A DNA stretch of 64,000 bases from Streptococcus caballi DSM 19004 (GCF_000379985.1 NZ_KB904085.1:71813-135812), one strand, 5' to 3'; shown: positions 9,551 to 18,264, counted from the stretch's first letter. Notes: generated by a model not told the origin, from the sequence alone. Numbers and translations are program-made.

Positions 9551-9599
9551 AAAAGCTGTCTTAAATCACACCTTGGTCCGTGGATTTAAGACAGCTTTC
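9551..9599. terminator. Bidirectional terminator between trmFO and the PASTA gene
   Basis: A 16-base perfect stem (9552-9567 with 9583-9598) around a 15-base loop. On the minus strand it is followed by a run of T, so it serves the PASTA gene well; on plus the tail is pyrimidine-rich but weaker. Confidence 0.85.
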
Positions 9600-9607
9600 T
9601 CTCTTGA

Positions 9608-10114
9608 TTATTTTGGAGTCACGTCTTTGCGTGACTTTTTCTTTTTGTCAAAGAGGTCTTTGACACCAGTCAAGGACTCGACAACTTTCTGTCCAAGTTC
9701 TTCCTTCCTATGCTCTTGCTCGTTAATCAAAATGCTAGAAGCATTGAGGACGGTATCGTCTACGTAGTAGAGTTTAATCAAAGCACCACTACGAGCTTTT
9801 TTGCTGCGTGGATACATATTAACCACTTGATTGACAGGGGTATTAGCATACTTTGGATGAGGATTTTCAGTAATGGCTCTAACAATAAAGCCCTGTTTTT
9901 CTAAATGCTGTTTGGCATCAGTAATATCAAGATGAATGACATTATCTAGGTCAATGTAATGCTTCTTCAGATCGTTGCGACGGTCTAGTTCCTTTTCAAT
10001 GATGGGTCTAGTATTGTCGATAGCTCTGCCGATGATTTCAGTAGTGTCTGGCAGGACTGCCATGACTTTACCAACCGTGCCTAAAGCCTTAGCCCATTTT
10101 GTTTTTTGACTCAT
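9608..10114 (-). CDS. PASTA-domain protein of unknown role
   Basis: A 168-residue protein without a signal peptide or membrane helix. A single PASTA-like domain covers about residues 55-118: VIHLDITDAKQHLEKQGF, then the basic KYANTPVNQVVNMYPRSKKAR stretch and a final beta strand IKLYYVD. The C-terminus is lysine-rich. PASTA domains usually bind muropeptides on the outside, but no export signal is visible here, so an intracellular role is possible. AAAGGAG lies upstream on the minus strand. Convergent with trmFO. Confidence 0.75.
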   Translation of the reverse strand: MSQKTKWAKALGTVGKVMAVLPDTTEIIGRAIDNTRPIIEKELDRRNDLKKHYIDLDNVIHLDITDAKQHLEKQGFIVRAITENPHPKYANTPVNQVVNMYPRSKKARSGALIKLYYVDDTVLNASSILINEQEHRKEELGQKVVESLTGVKDLFDKKKKSRKDVTPK

Positions 10115-10193
10115 AATTGTGTCTCCTTTATTGTCATCTCATACAGGGAGTTTTTCTTCATTATAGCAAAAAGCTGCCCATTTCCCAAAAAGA

Positions 10194-10260
10194 AACCTTA
10201 CAAAATTGTAAGGTTAATGACTGGCATTGTAAGTTTACCAGTCTCATTTTTCGATAAAAT
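10194..10260 (+). promoter_or_regulatory. Bce-type operator and promoter of the detoxification operon
   Basis: A near-perfect palindrome, AACCTTACAA and TTGTAAGGTT around AA (10194-10215), contains TTACA-AAAT-TGTAA. This fits the TNACA-N4-TGTAA pattern known for BceR-type response regulators. A further TTGTAAG half-site lies at 10227-10233 and a -10-like TAAAAT at 10255-10260. No good -35 is visible, as expected for an activator-dependent promoter. The cognate BceRS pair is encoded 4.7 kb downstream. Confidence 0.65.
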
Positions 10261-10292
10261 AAAGGTGTAAGATAAAGAAAGGCGGTGAGCAG

Positions 10293-10424
10293 ATGTTAGC
10301 TCTCTTAAAAAACAGTATAATGTTTTTTCTTTGGCTAATAGTGGCTAGTCTTAGCCTAGTGGCTTATGGTTTGACTCAATCCTTTCATTTAGTGAGGGGG
10401 GAAATCTCATGCATGCACAAGTAG
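10293..10424 (+). CDS. Micropeptide 1 with one membrane helix (43 aa)
   Basis: Begins MLALLKNSIMFFLWLIVASL and continues with a hydrophobic helix to about residue 29; the tail is short and polar. GGCGGTGA stands 4 bases before the ATG, a strong ribosome site that supports translation. It is the first frame after the Bce-type operator and overlaps micropeptide 2. I recognise no family. It might be a signal or accessory peptide of the transporter, or simply an uncharacterised small membrane protein. Confidence 0.55.
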   Translation: MLALLKNSIMFFLWLIVASLSLVAYGLTQSFHLVRGEISCMHK

Positions 10425-10510
10425 TAGAAGTAGTTGTTAATTTTTACATCCTGATAAGCATTCTTTTTATTATCCTTATCGGGGTTAGTAGCCTACGTCT
10501 TTGGTATTAG
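10409..10510 (+). CDS. Micropeptide 2 with one membrane helix (33 aa)
   Basis: Begins MHAQVVEVVVNFYILISILF; nearly the whole peptide is one hydrophobic helix ending LRLWY. GAGGGGGG is centred about 10 bases before the ATG and lies inside micropeptide 1, whose end it overlaps by 16 bases, so translation is probably coupled. No family recognised. It lies 48 bases upstream of the esterase-like gene, in the same presumed transcript. Confidence 0.55.
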   Translation: MHAQVVEVVVNFYILISILFIILIGVSSLRLWY

Positions 10511-10558
10511 GCTGGCATAAGGCCTCTAAAGCATTATCACCAGATTTAGGAGATTGTC

Positions 10559-11842
10559 ATGAAGATGTTGAAAAAGATTTGTAAATGGGTGATCATTCTG
10601 ATAGTCAGCTTAATCACAATTATTGCTGTTGCAGATGCGGTTTGGGTATATGGCCCACAGATTTTAGCAACGCAAAGAATCGATGCTATCAATCCATACG
10701 CCCAAAGTGTATCAGACTTTGATATTCCTGACGAAGCCAAGATTATTGGACTTGGTGAAGCGACACACGGTAATAGAGAGTTTCAAGAACTCAAACTATC
10801 AGTTTTGAAAACTCTGGTCAAGAAAGAAAAGGTACGAAGTTTTGCATTAGAGATTGATTTTGCAGAAGGTCTCACCATCAATAACTATATTCATGAAAGT
10901 CAGGGAAATCTCAACAAGATTGTCAAAAACTTATCCTTTACCATTTATCGTACAGATCAGATGAAAGCCTTGATAAAATGGATGAAAGATTATAATGCTG
11001 GTAAGCCTGAGTCTGATCAATTGTCCTTTTATGGTTTTGACATGCAGAATCCTGAAATTGGTGTAGAATTGGTAAGCAATTATGGTCAGCGGCTAAACTT
11101 CTTAACTGATGAGGAACTGGAAACACTCAAGCCCATTATAAATATTGGTAAAATGTCTGACAAAGAAAAAGAAGCTGCTATTAGCACTCTTAAAAAACTT
11201 CAAACAGCTATTGATAACAGTACTCCTTCCTCAGAAGGACAACTCATTTCTCACAACATCTCTTGTATTCTTAATAGTTTTGATTATTATCAAAAGACTT
11301 CGTCCGATTATGTCACGATGAATAATACTCGTGATCAGTACATGGCTGATAATGTCGCATGGATTCAAAATTTTGAAGAAAGGAAAGGGCAAAGTCGTCT
11401 GATGATTTCCGGACACAATGGGCATGTAAGCCTAAAAGAAGCATATTATACTAGTATGGGCAGTCGTTTACGTGAAAAATTCCAAAAACAATATTTTGTC
11501 ATTGGAACAGACTATTTTCACACAAGAGTTAACATTAATAATATTGGAGCCGATGTTGGTCGTAGCAATCATTATTTTAACTCAGCTGACCCACTAGCAG
11601 CACAAGCTAGAAGATTTGGTAACTCTCGGTATTACCTAGACTTTACAAGTGTTGATAAAGACAGTCAGGTAGGAAAAATAATTTCCAAACCAATGTCTAT
11701 GGGGAGTTTAGGAGAAGGTTACAGTTTCTTGATGACATTTCTACCTATGAGCAACCGTGTTAAACAAACACCCAAAGACTTATATGATGCTATGATATTT
11801 ATCTATAAGGCAACCCCAATCCAACCATACGCTAGCAAATAA
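10559..11842 (+). CDS. Membrane-anchored erythromycin-esterase-like protein
   Basis: Belongs to the Ere/succinoglycan-biosynthesis hydrolase family. The diagnostic motifs are present: IIGLGEATHGNREFQELK (about residues 62-79) with the conserved Glu and His, FALEIDFAEG (about 99) and RLMISGHNGHVSL (about 280) with further His residues. Unlike the resistance enzymes EreA/EreB, it begins with a basic patch and a hydrophobic helix (residues 10-33), so the catalytic domain should face the outside. TAGGAG precedes the ATG. It is probably co-transcribed with the BceAB genes 25 bases downstream. The substrate is unknown; a peptide or macrolide antibiotic is speculation. Confidence 0.8.
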   Translation: MKMLKKICKWVIILIVSLITIIAVADAVWVYGPQILATQRIDAINPYAQSVSDFDIPDEAKIIGLGEATHGNREFQELKLSVLKTLVKKEKVRSFALEIDFAEGLTINNYIHESQGNLNKIVKNLSFTIYRTDQMKALIKWMKDYNAGKPESDQLSFYGFDMQNPEIGVELVSNYGQRLNFLTDEELETLKPIINIGKMSDKEKEAAISTLKKLQTAIDNSTPSSEGQLISHNISCILNSFDYYQKTSSDYVTMNNTRDQYMADNVAWIQNFEERKGQSRLMISGHNGHVSLKEAYYTSMGSRLREKFQKQYFVIGTDYFHTRVNINNIGADVGRSNHYFNSADPLAAQARRFGNSRYYLDFTSVDKDSQVGKIISKPMSMGSLGEGYSFLMTFLPMSNRVKQTPKDLYDAMIFIYKATPIQPYASK

Positions 11843-11867
11843 GCTATAATAGAAAAAGGAGATTATT

Positions 11868-12620
11868 ATGTTACTAAAAATCAATCATTTAGAAAAAGTT
11901 TACCGCACGCGCTTTTCAAAAGAGGAAACTCATGCCTTGCAAGATGTGGACTTTAAAGTAGATCAAGGAGAATTCATCGCTATCATGGGAGAGTCAGGTT
12001 CCGGTAAAACCACTTTGCTTAATATTCTTGCTACACTGGAGAAGCCAACCAACGGTTCTGTTTTGCTGAATGGTCAAGACATTACCAAGATCAAGGAAAG
12101 TCAACTTGCAGCATTCCGACTTAAAAATTTAGGTTTTGTTTTTCAGGATTTCAATCTCCTAGACACACTCAATGTCAGGGATAACATCTTCCTTCCTCTG
12201 GTTTTAGACCGTAAGAATTATAAAGAAATGGAAGCTCGCCTAAGTCAACTTGCACCCAAATTGCACATTCAGGATTTGCTGGATAAACGACCTTTTGAAC
12301 TTTCTGGTGGACAAAAGCAGCGCGTTGCTATCGCACGTAGTCTGATTACTAATCCTCAGCTTCTTCTGGCAGATGAACCGACAGCTGCGCTGGACTATCG
12401 TAATTCTGAAGACCTTCTCAACCTCTTTGAAACCATCAATGCAGACGGGCAAACCATTCTCATGGTAACCCACTCTGCCAATGCAGCCAGTCATGCTAAG
12501 CGAGTGCTCTTCATCAAAGATGGCCGTATATTCCATCAGATATATCGTGGCAATAAGACTAATCAAGAGTTCAGCAAGGATATTTCACTCGCCATGACCG
12601 CCCTGTTAGGAGGTGAGTAG
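11868..12620 (+). CDS. BceA-like ABC transporter ATPase
   Basis: ATP-binding subunit of a MacB/Bce-type transporter. Walker A GESGSGKTT (about residue 40), Q-loop FVFQDFNLLD, signature LSGGQKQRVAIARSL (about 145) and Walker B LLLADEPTAALD are all intact. A GGAG ribosome site precedes the ATG. Its stop codon lies one base before the permease start, and the permease ribosome site lies inside this gene. Bce transporters free peptidoglycan precursors from antimicrobial peptides and also act as the sensor for their histidine kinase. Length 250 residues is usual. Confidence 0.92.
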   Translation: MLLKINHLEKVYRTRFSKEETHALQDVDFKVDQGEFIAIMGESGSGKTTLLNILATLEKPTNGSVLLNGQDITKIKESQLAAFRLKNLGFVFQDFNLLDTLNVRDNIFLPLVLDRKNYKEMEARLSQLAPKLHIQDLLDKRPFELSGGQKQRVAIARSLITNPQLLLADEPTAALDYRNSEDLLNLFETINADGQTILMVTHSANAASHAKRVLFIKDGRIFHQIYRGNKTNQEFSKDISLAMTALLGGE

Positions 12621-12621
12621 G

Positions 12622-14640
12622 ATGTTCTATTTCAAACTAGCTTTCAACAATTTAAAGCATTCTTTCAAACACTTTGCTCCCTTTTTCCTGGTAGGTGTGA
12701 CGACCTTTGTCTTTAGTAATATCACGCTGTTACTGGAAATGAGTCCCATGGCTGCTTCCATGGGAACAGGGCAAATGGCTCTGGGGCTAGCCTACATTGT
12801 CTTAGCTATCCTATCAGCTATCCTCTGTCTTTATAGCTATCATTTTCTCCTCAAGCAACGTCATCAAGAATTTGGTCTCTATAATATTATTGGGATGAAC
12901 AAGAGTCAGATTATCCGCGTAGCTAGTATAGAACTCTTTGTGATTTACCTAATTACTGTTCTTTTGGGTCTTATCTTTAGTGCGATTTTCTCGAATTTCT
13001 TCTATCTGATTTTCGTCAATATCATTGACTACAAGGATCTACACTTCTCTCTGACAGCTCAGCCATTTATTATCAATACTAGTCTTTTCGCTGCTATTTT
13101 TGTGGGGCTTGAACTTGTTAATATCCGCAAGATTGGGCGAACTTCCGCTTTGAATCTCTTTAAAAACCAAAGTCAAGGTGAACGTGAACCTAAGGGAAAC
13201 CTTATCCTAGCGCTTATCGCTCTGCTAGCTCTTGCTTATGGCTACCACTTGTCTCTTTCTGCCGGTAATAGTAGTGCCCTCATTGCCATTGGGAAGTTCT
13301 TCCAGGCTATCTTGGCGGTTATTTTGGGAACCTACCTTTTCTATATTAGTTTTACCACTTGGTATTTGAAGGCTCGTCGTAAAAATAAAAAATACTTTTA
13401 TCAATCTGAGCACTTCGTCAATACTTCACAGATGATCTTCCGTATGAAGCAAAACGCCGTTGGGTTGGCCAATATTACCCTACTTGCTATCATGGCTTTT
13501 GTGACGGTCTTCTCGACAGTGGCTCTATACACCAACACTAATAATCTGATTAAAGACCAATTTCCTAAATCTTCTGTTTTTGAACTCATCAATACCACCA
13601 ATCAAGAAGAAGCAGATGCCTTGATTAAAAACTATATCGAAAAACCTCTCGGAAAAGACGCCAAGTCACTCATGCAATATTCCTACTCCACTTACGCTGT
13701 CAATTACCCCAAGGGTAAGAATCAGAACTTAATCGTAGATAAAGTATCTGCCAACAGCAAAAGGAATCTTGTGCAGACGGTCTCTAAAATGGAGGCTCTG
13801 CAAGTTATGACTCAAGATGAGTTTATAAAATTAGGCAATCAACTAGAACCCTTGTCAGAACACCAAGTGGCTGTCTATGATTTCGACAATTCTCAATCTC
13901 ACCAGTTCAAGACCCTATCTTGGATGGGAAAGACCTATCAAAACGTTCACCAAATCAAGCAGATCAAAAATGTGCGCGGCCTAGGAACTACTGGCTTACC
14001 AGGTGCATTGATGATTGTTGCTAATCGTAAAGTCGCCTCTGATTTATTGTCTAGTTACCAGGTTAAAGGCCCAGAAAAGACGAAAATGACCGTTTCCCAA
14101 ACAAGACTGGTCATCGGCAATCTAAGCAAGGCTAATGAAACAAAATTCCTCAAAATAGCCAATAAGAATAGCGGAACGTTAGCTGCCGATGAAAATGGCG
14201 GAGCTATCCTCTATTATAATCAAAAAAACAGCCATGAGGAAATACTCAAAATGATGGGTGGCTTTCTCTTTGTTGGCTTCTTACTCGGTATCGCCTTCCT
14301 ACTTGGCGCAGCCTTGATTATTTACTACAAACAACTATCTGAAGGTGTACAAGATAAAGAGTCTTACAGGATTTTGCAGGAGGTTGGAATGAGCCTCAAA
14401 CAAGTCAAGAAGACCATCAATTCACAGGTTATCCTCGTTTTCTTCTTACCCTTGGTCATGGCTATCATCCACTTCATCTTTGCCTTGCCGATTTTAAAAT
14501 CTCTACTTACCGGTTTCGGTGTTCAAAGTGACAGCCTTATCTATACTGTCAGTGCGGGGACTATCCTTGTCATCTTGCTCATTTACTTCGGCATTTATAG
14601 GCTAACCAGCAGGACTTACTATAAGATCATTGAAAGATAA
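12622..14640 (+). CDS. BceB-like ABC transporter permease
   Basis: Permease of 672 residues with the Bce layout: two FtsX-type halves with about ten membrane helices in all, and a large extracellular domain of some 220 residues between them (about 300-530), which in this family recognises the peptide antibiotic complex and signals to the kinase. The ATG at 12622 follows AGGAGG at 12608-12613; the GTG at 12613 lies within that site and is unlikely. Together with bceA, bceR and bceS it forms a complete Bce module. The drug recognised is not predictable. Confidence 0.9.
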   Translation: MFYFKLAFNNLKHSFKHFAPFFLVGVTTFVFSNITLLLEMSPMAASMGTGQMALGLAYIVLAILSAILCLYSYHFLLKQRHQEFGLYNIIGMNKSQIIRVASIELFVIYLITVLLGLIFSAIFSNFFYLIFVNIIDYKDLHFSLTAQPFIINTSLFAAIFVGLELVNIRKIGRTSALNLFKNQSQGEREPKGNLILALIALLALAYGYHLSLSAGNSSALIAIGKFFQAILAVILGTYLFYISFTTWYLKARRKNKKYFYQSEHFVNTSQMIFRMKQNAVGLANITLLAIMAFVTVFSTVALYTNTNNLIKDQFPKSSVFELINTTNQEEADALIKNYIEKPLGKDAKSLMQYSYSTYAVNYPKGKNQNLIVDKVSANSKRNLVQTVSKMEALQVMTQDEFIKLGNQLEPLSEHQVAVYDFDNSQSHQFKTLSWMGKTYQNVHQIKQIKNVRGLGTTGLPGALMIVANRKVASDLLSSYQVKGPEKTKMTVSQTRLVIGNLSKANETKFLKIANKNSGTLAADENGGAILYYNQKNSHEEILKMMGGFLFVGFLLGIAFLLGAALIIYYKQLSEGVQDKESYRILQEVGMSLKQVKKTINSQVILVFFLPLVMAIIHFIFALPILKSLLTGFGVQSDSLIYTVSAGTILVILLIYFGIYRLTSRTYYKIIER

Positions 14641-14870
14641 GCAATTCCTTAGGAAATGGTTAGAATGACACTTTTAGAAATAAAACCTCTAGGGAGTTGA
14701 CTTCCTAAAAGTGTGTGACAGCGCCTAGATACACGACGTATCGACCTAAACTAAAAAAAGAAGGATAGATGAGATTTACTCTCTGTGTTGCTAGTCTATG
14801 ACTGGTAATTTAGTGCGTGAAAGATAGACTAAGTGGCGAAAAATCGCCACTTTTTTGGTAAAATGAAGGT
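14641..14870. other. Gap between bceB and bceR with two hairpins
   Basis: Contains a long-range inverted repeat, ACACTTTTAG (14668-14677) with CTAAAAGTGT (14705-14714), and the terminator at 14831-14856. I see no open frame and no convincing promoter for bceR. Possibilities are a regulated leader or a small RNA ending at the terminator. Confidence 0.4.
14831..14856 (+). terminator. Terminator or attenuator immediately upstream of bceR
   Basis: AAGTGGCGA (14831-14839) pairs with TCGCCACTT (14844-14852) over an AAAA loop and runs into TTTTTT. It ends only 15 bases before the annotated bceR start. Confidence 0.85.
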
Positions 14871-15536
14871 ATGATAAAAAAGAAAATGATTTATCTTGTT
14901 GAAGACGATGGGACCATTGTTGATGTGTTGAAGAAACATCTTTCTAAGACCTATCAGGTGGCCAGCGTCAGCAATTTTCGCAATATCAGTCGAGAAGTAG
15001 AAGCGCTCAAACCCGACCTCATCCTCATGGATATTACGCTCCCCTACTTTAATGGCTTTTACTGGACGACCCAAATCCGCCAATACTCAACGGTGCCCAT
15101 TGTGTTTATCTCATCCAGCGATGATGAGATGGATATGGTTATGGCTCTCAATATGGGCGGTGACGATTTTATCTCTAAGCCTTTTTCGCTGACTATTCTG
15201 GATGCCAAAATCGCAGCCTTTCTGCGACGCGCCCAGCAATTTGTCACGGACGAGTATAGATTGGATCAATTCAGCCTCAGCCGTGATGGTTTTTTGTCAA
15301 ATGGAGCAGATCGGGTCACCTTATCACCAACGGAAAATAAGATCCTGACCATCCTCTTTGCCCATCTTAATCAGGTGGTCTCTAAGGAAGATTTGCTGGA
15401 AAAACTTTGGGAGAATGAGAGTTTCATTGACCAAAATACCCTCAGCGTCAATATGACACGCCTACGTAAGAAGGTTATTCCTCTGGGATTTGACCGCATT
15501 CATACCGTGAGAGGAGTTGGCTACCTACTCAAATGA
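14871..15536 (+). CDS. BceR-like response regulator (OmpR/PhoB family)
   Basis: Receiver domain with the acidic pair VEDD at the start, the phosphoacceptor Asp in LILMDITLPY (about residue 54) and the conserved Lys in ISKPFSL (about 104). The C-terminal winged helix (about 125-221) ends IHTVRGVGYLLK. The likely target is the TTACA-N4-TGTAA palindrome at 10198-10211. Start choice is uncertain: the ATG at 14871 has AAGG almost touching it, while the ATG at 14886 (MIYLVEDD) matches the usual beginning of such proteins but has only a weak ribosome site. Overlaps the kinase gene by ATGA. Confidence 0.9.
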   Translation: MIKKKMIYLVEDDGTIVDVLKKHLSKTYQVASVSNFRNISREVEALKPDLILMDITLPYFNGFYWTTQIRQYSTVPIVFISSSDDEMDMVMALNMGGDDFISKPFSLTILDAKIAAFLRRAQQFVTDEYRLDQFSLSRDGFLSNGADRVTLSPTENKILTILFAHLNQVVSKEDLLEKLWENESFIDQNTLSVNMTRLRKKVIPLGFDRIHTVRGVGYLLK

Positions 15537-16474
15537 TGATTTGGACATTTTTACGGGAATACCGCATTTGGTATCTGACCTACTTTCTCATGTCGGCTAC
15601 CTATTGGTTGACCTTTTACCTCTATCGCTTACCCATGGCTTATTTTGGTATGAGCATTTTGTTTAATCTGACCTTCTTACTCATCATTAGTCTCACTATC
15701 TGGCTAAAATTTAGAAAAAAGATGCAGACTTTAGAAGAGTTTCTCTATCTTGATGAGTTGACTGACTTACATTCACCGTCTGAGCTAGCTTATCAAGATC
15801 TCATCAGTCGGGTCAAAGATGCTGACAACCAAGACCGGTCAGCCACTAAAGAGCAGTTGCGACAGCAGCAGGAACTCATCAAAATGTGGTCCCATCAGAT
15901 GAAAGTTCCTCTGTCAGCCCTATCTCTCATGGCACAGACTGATAAAATGGATAGTCGAGAAGTGCGTCAGCAGCTCCTACGTTTGGAGAATTACGTTGAT
16001 ACTCTCCTCACCTATCTCAAGTTTAACAAAAACAAAGATGACTTCCGTTTTGAGGAATGCTCTGTCCGTGACCTTGTGACAGACTTGGTTAAAAAATATC
16101 GCATCGCTTTTCTTGCTAAGCACTTGTCCATTAACATTGAGGGAGACTGGCATTTAAAAACAGATAAAAAATGGCTTAATTTTGCTATTTCACAAGTTCT
16201 GGATAATGCTATTAAGTATTCCAAAGAGAGTTCAGTGATACAAATTAATATTTCACAAGGCAGAATCAGTATCATCGATCATGGTATTGGAATACTAGAG
16301 GAAGATTTACCACGAATTTTTGAGGAAGGCTTCACAGGATATAACGGTCACGAACATCAGAAGGCTACAGGATTTGGACTTTACATGACAAAGCAAGTCC
16401 TAGACCAGCTGGATCTAGATATTGTCATTACAAGCCAGATTGGTCAGGGAACGCAGGTTACTATTTTAAAGTAA
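15533..16474 (+). CDS. BceS-like intramembrane-sensing histidine kinase
   Basis: 313 residues, with two membrane helices (about 10-60) joined by a very short loop and therefore no extracellular sensor, which is characteristic of kinases that read their signal from a Bce transporter. The phosphoacceptor His is in MWSHQMKVPLSAL (about residue 121). The ATPase domain shows the N box QVLDNAIKYS, the G1 box DHGIGILEEDLPRIF and GFGLYMTKQVL. Start ATG at 15533 overlaps the regulator stop; an ATG one codon later is equally possible. The hairpin terminator begins at its stop codon. Confidence 0.92.
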   Translation: MMIWTFLREYRIWYLTYFLMSATYWLTFYLYRLPMAYFGMSILFNLTFLLIISLTIWLKFRKKMQTLEEFLYLDELTDLHSPSELAYQDLISRVKDADNQDRSATKEQLRQQQELIKMWSHQMKVPLSALSLMAQTDKMDSREVRQQLLRLENYVDTLLTYLKFNKNKDDFRFEECSVRDLVTDLVKKYRIAFLAKHLSINIEGDWHLKTDKKWLNFAISQVLDNAIKYSKESSVIQINISQGRISIIDHGIGILEEDLPRIFEEGFTGYNGHEHQKATGFGLYMTKQVLDQLDLDIVITSQIGQGTQVTILK

Positions 16475-16499
16475 CTTGACTCAGGATGTTACTTTTTTT
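16468..16499 (+). terminator. Terminator after bceS
   Basis: AAAGTAAC (16468-16475) pairs with GTTACTTT (16488-16495) and continues into a T run; the stem includes the bceS stop codon. Confidence 0.8.
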
Positions 16500-16539
16500 C
16501 TTTTCTAAAAAATGATATAATTAAGACCAAGGAGAAATA

Positions 16540-17097
16540 ATGGTCAAACGTGATTTAATTAGAAATATAATTTTAATAGTCATTGCATTACTAGTGTTCT
16601 TTTTACTGAGAATCTTTGTGTTTTCAACATTTAAAGTTCATGAAGATGCTTCAAATGCTTATTTGAAAAATGGTGATGTTGTACTTGTCAATCGAAACAA
16701 AGACCCTCAGTATAAAGATTTTATTGTCTACAAAGTGAAGGATATTTACTATATCAGCCGTGTCATTGCTACTGAAGGTCAAGAAGCAACTGTTATGGAT
16801 GATATTTTATATATAGATAAAGCTGTTAAGGATGAGCCCTATATTGAGAGCGAGAAACTTAAATATCAGTCCTCTGCTGATGGTCAGACTGCCTTTACTT
16901 CGGATTTTTCAATTCCTTCAATAACGAAAAATAAGTATACCAAAGTCCCTAAAGGCTATTATCTGGTCTTAAATGACAATCGCCAAAATACAAATGATAG
17001 TCGTCGTTTTGGCTTGATAAAGGAAAGTCAGATTCGTGGCGTCATTTCATTCAGACTGTTCCCTCTAAAAAACTTCGGCTTTGTTAATGCCGAATGA
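16540..17097 (+). CDS. Signal peptidase I-like protein lacking the catalytic dyad
   Basis: 185 residues with one N-terminal membrane helix (about 9-27) and the S26 signal peptidase fold. The C-terminal box E is recognisable, LNDNRQNTNDSRRFG. However, the catalytic Ser motif (normally SMxPTL) is replaced by DASNAYLKNGD, where the only nearby Ser is out of register by one residue, and the general-base Lys of the usual YIKRVIG is Ser in YISRVIA. I therefore expect no peptidase activity. Similar inactive homologues (SipA type) assist pilus assembly, but no pilus genes are near. AAGGAG precedes the ATG; it follows bceS and ends at its own terminator. Confidence 0.75.
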   Translation: MVKRDLIRNIILIVIALLVFFLLRIFVFSTFKVHEDASNAYLKNGDVVLVNRNKDPQYKDFIVYKVKDIYYISRVIATEGQEATVMDDILYIDKAVKDEPYIESEKLKYQSSADGQTAFTSDFSIPSITKNKYTKVPKGYYLVLNDNRQNTNDSRRFGLIKESQIRGVISFRLFPLKNFGFVNAE

Positions 17098-17104
17098 ATG
17101 AATT

Positions 17105-17128
17105 AAAAAGAGCAAGAGCTCTTTTTTT
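17105..17128 (+). terminator. Terminator after the signal-peptidase-like gene
   Basis: AAAAAGAGC (17105-17113) and GCTCTTTTT (17118-17126) with a 4-base loop and following T residues. Confidence 0.85.
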
Positions 17129-17133
17129 GATAC

Positions 17134-17164
17134 AAAAAGTTCACATAACATGTGTGAACTTTTA
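17134..17164 (-). terminator. Terminator of xerS
   Basis: AAAAGTTCACA (17135-17145) pairs with TGTGAACTTTT (17153-17163). On the minus strand the stem starts at the xerS stop codon and ends in TTTTT. Confidence 0.8.
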
Positions 17165-18232
17165 TAATTTATCCAAGGCATTTTTCTGTTCGTCGTTGAC
17201 GATATGAGTATAGAGGTCAGTTACTTGGGTAGAAGCATGACCTAGCTGATGACTGACAAGAACCTGTGATTTAGTTGCATCATAGAGCCGTGTGGCTAGT
17301 GTATGCCTTAACTTGTGAGGTGTAACCCGTATTTTAAAATCTTCAGAGTATTTCCCAACCATTTTTTCAACACTAGAAGAATCAATACGATTTGGAATCC
17401 CGCGATATTCAGATAGAAATAGGGCGACATCTTGTTTTTCAGCCTTGTAGCGAGCCTTACGAACCTGTAAATATTGCTCTAAATAGGGTTTGGCAAAAGC
17501 AGCAACGTTGACCGAATCACGTTTTCCTCCCTTTCTAGTCACTTCAATAACCATCATATTGAGATTAATATCCTTTAAGTCAAGATTAACCGCTTCAGAT
17601 AAACGGACGCCAGATGCAAGCAGTAGTGCAATAATAGCTAAATCTCGTTCCTTGTTTTTTATAAAGGAAGATAGGGCACGTTTCGAAAGTTTGTGTTCAT
17701 ATTCACAATCTATGTACTCTAAGAATTCCATAGTTTCATCGCCTAAGAAGAGTTTTTGCTTAATATTTTCAGCCCGCGCAGCCAGAGTTTCCTTTTTCTT
17801 TTTTGTAGAAATCTTTTTCATAACGTTTCGGTAAAAATATGGTTCTCCATCAGCATTTTCAACCTCCTCGGTCAGATATTTAAAAAGACTAGATAAGGCT
17901 GATAAAGTTCGATTGATGGTTGTCTGAGAGACGCCATTTTGTGTGGTATTAGCATTCAACAAAGGACGTTCTCGCAAATATAAAACGAATGCTTCCATAT
18001 CTTTTTTTGATAAATTTTCAAGAGTTTCTAAATCAATGTCATCAATTTTTTCAGCATGTGAAATCCCAGAATCAATCAGCCATTCCAAAAAGCGACGGTA
18101 TTCCTTGAGGTATTCATAGAGGGTTGTAAAGCTATAAGGCACAGCGAGTTTGGATTGATAGTAATCCAAGATGTACCAAGGCATAATTTCTTTGAGCTGA
18201 TCAATTTTTTCAAGTAATAATTCACGTTTCAT
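17162..18232 (-). CDS. xerS: Tyrosine recombinase XerS (chromosome dimer resolution)
   Basis: The single recombinase that resolves chromosome dimers in streptococci and lactococci. N-terminal core-binding domain ([20 protein letters not shown] stretch), then the catalytic domain with Arg in [13 protein letters not shown], Lys in RKGGKRDS, the HxxR box [14 protein letters not shown], His in [12 protein letters not shown] and the nucleophile Tyr in YTHIV. The start at 18232 ([11 protein letters not shown]) follows GGAG and gives 356 residues, the standard XerS length; the longer frame from 18274 would run into the promoter. Its presumed target, dif, lies directly upstream and overlaps its promoter. 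Confidence 0.97.
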   Translation of the reverse strand: MKRELLLEKIDQLKEIMPWYILDYYQSKLAVPYSFTTLYEYLKEYRRFLEWLIDSGISHAEKIDDIDLETLENLSKKDMEAFVLYLRERPLLNANTTQNGVSQTTINRTLSALSSLFKYLTEEVENADGEPYFYRNVMKKISTKKKKETLAARAENIKQKLFLGDETMEFLEYIDCEYEHKLSKRALSSFIKNKERDLAIIALLLASGVRLSEAVNLDLKDINLNMMVIEVTRKGGKRDSVNVAAFAKPYLEQYLQVRKARYKAEKQDVALFLSEYRGIPNRIDSSSVEKMVGKYSEDFKIRVTPHKLRHTLATRLYDATKSQVLVSHQLGHASTQVTDLYTHIVNDEQKNALDKL

Positions 18233-18264
18233 CGTCAAATATCTCCATAGATTTTTATAATAGG

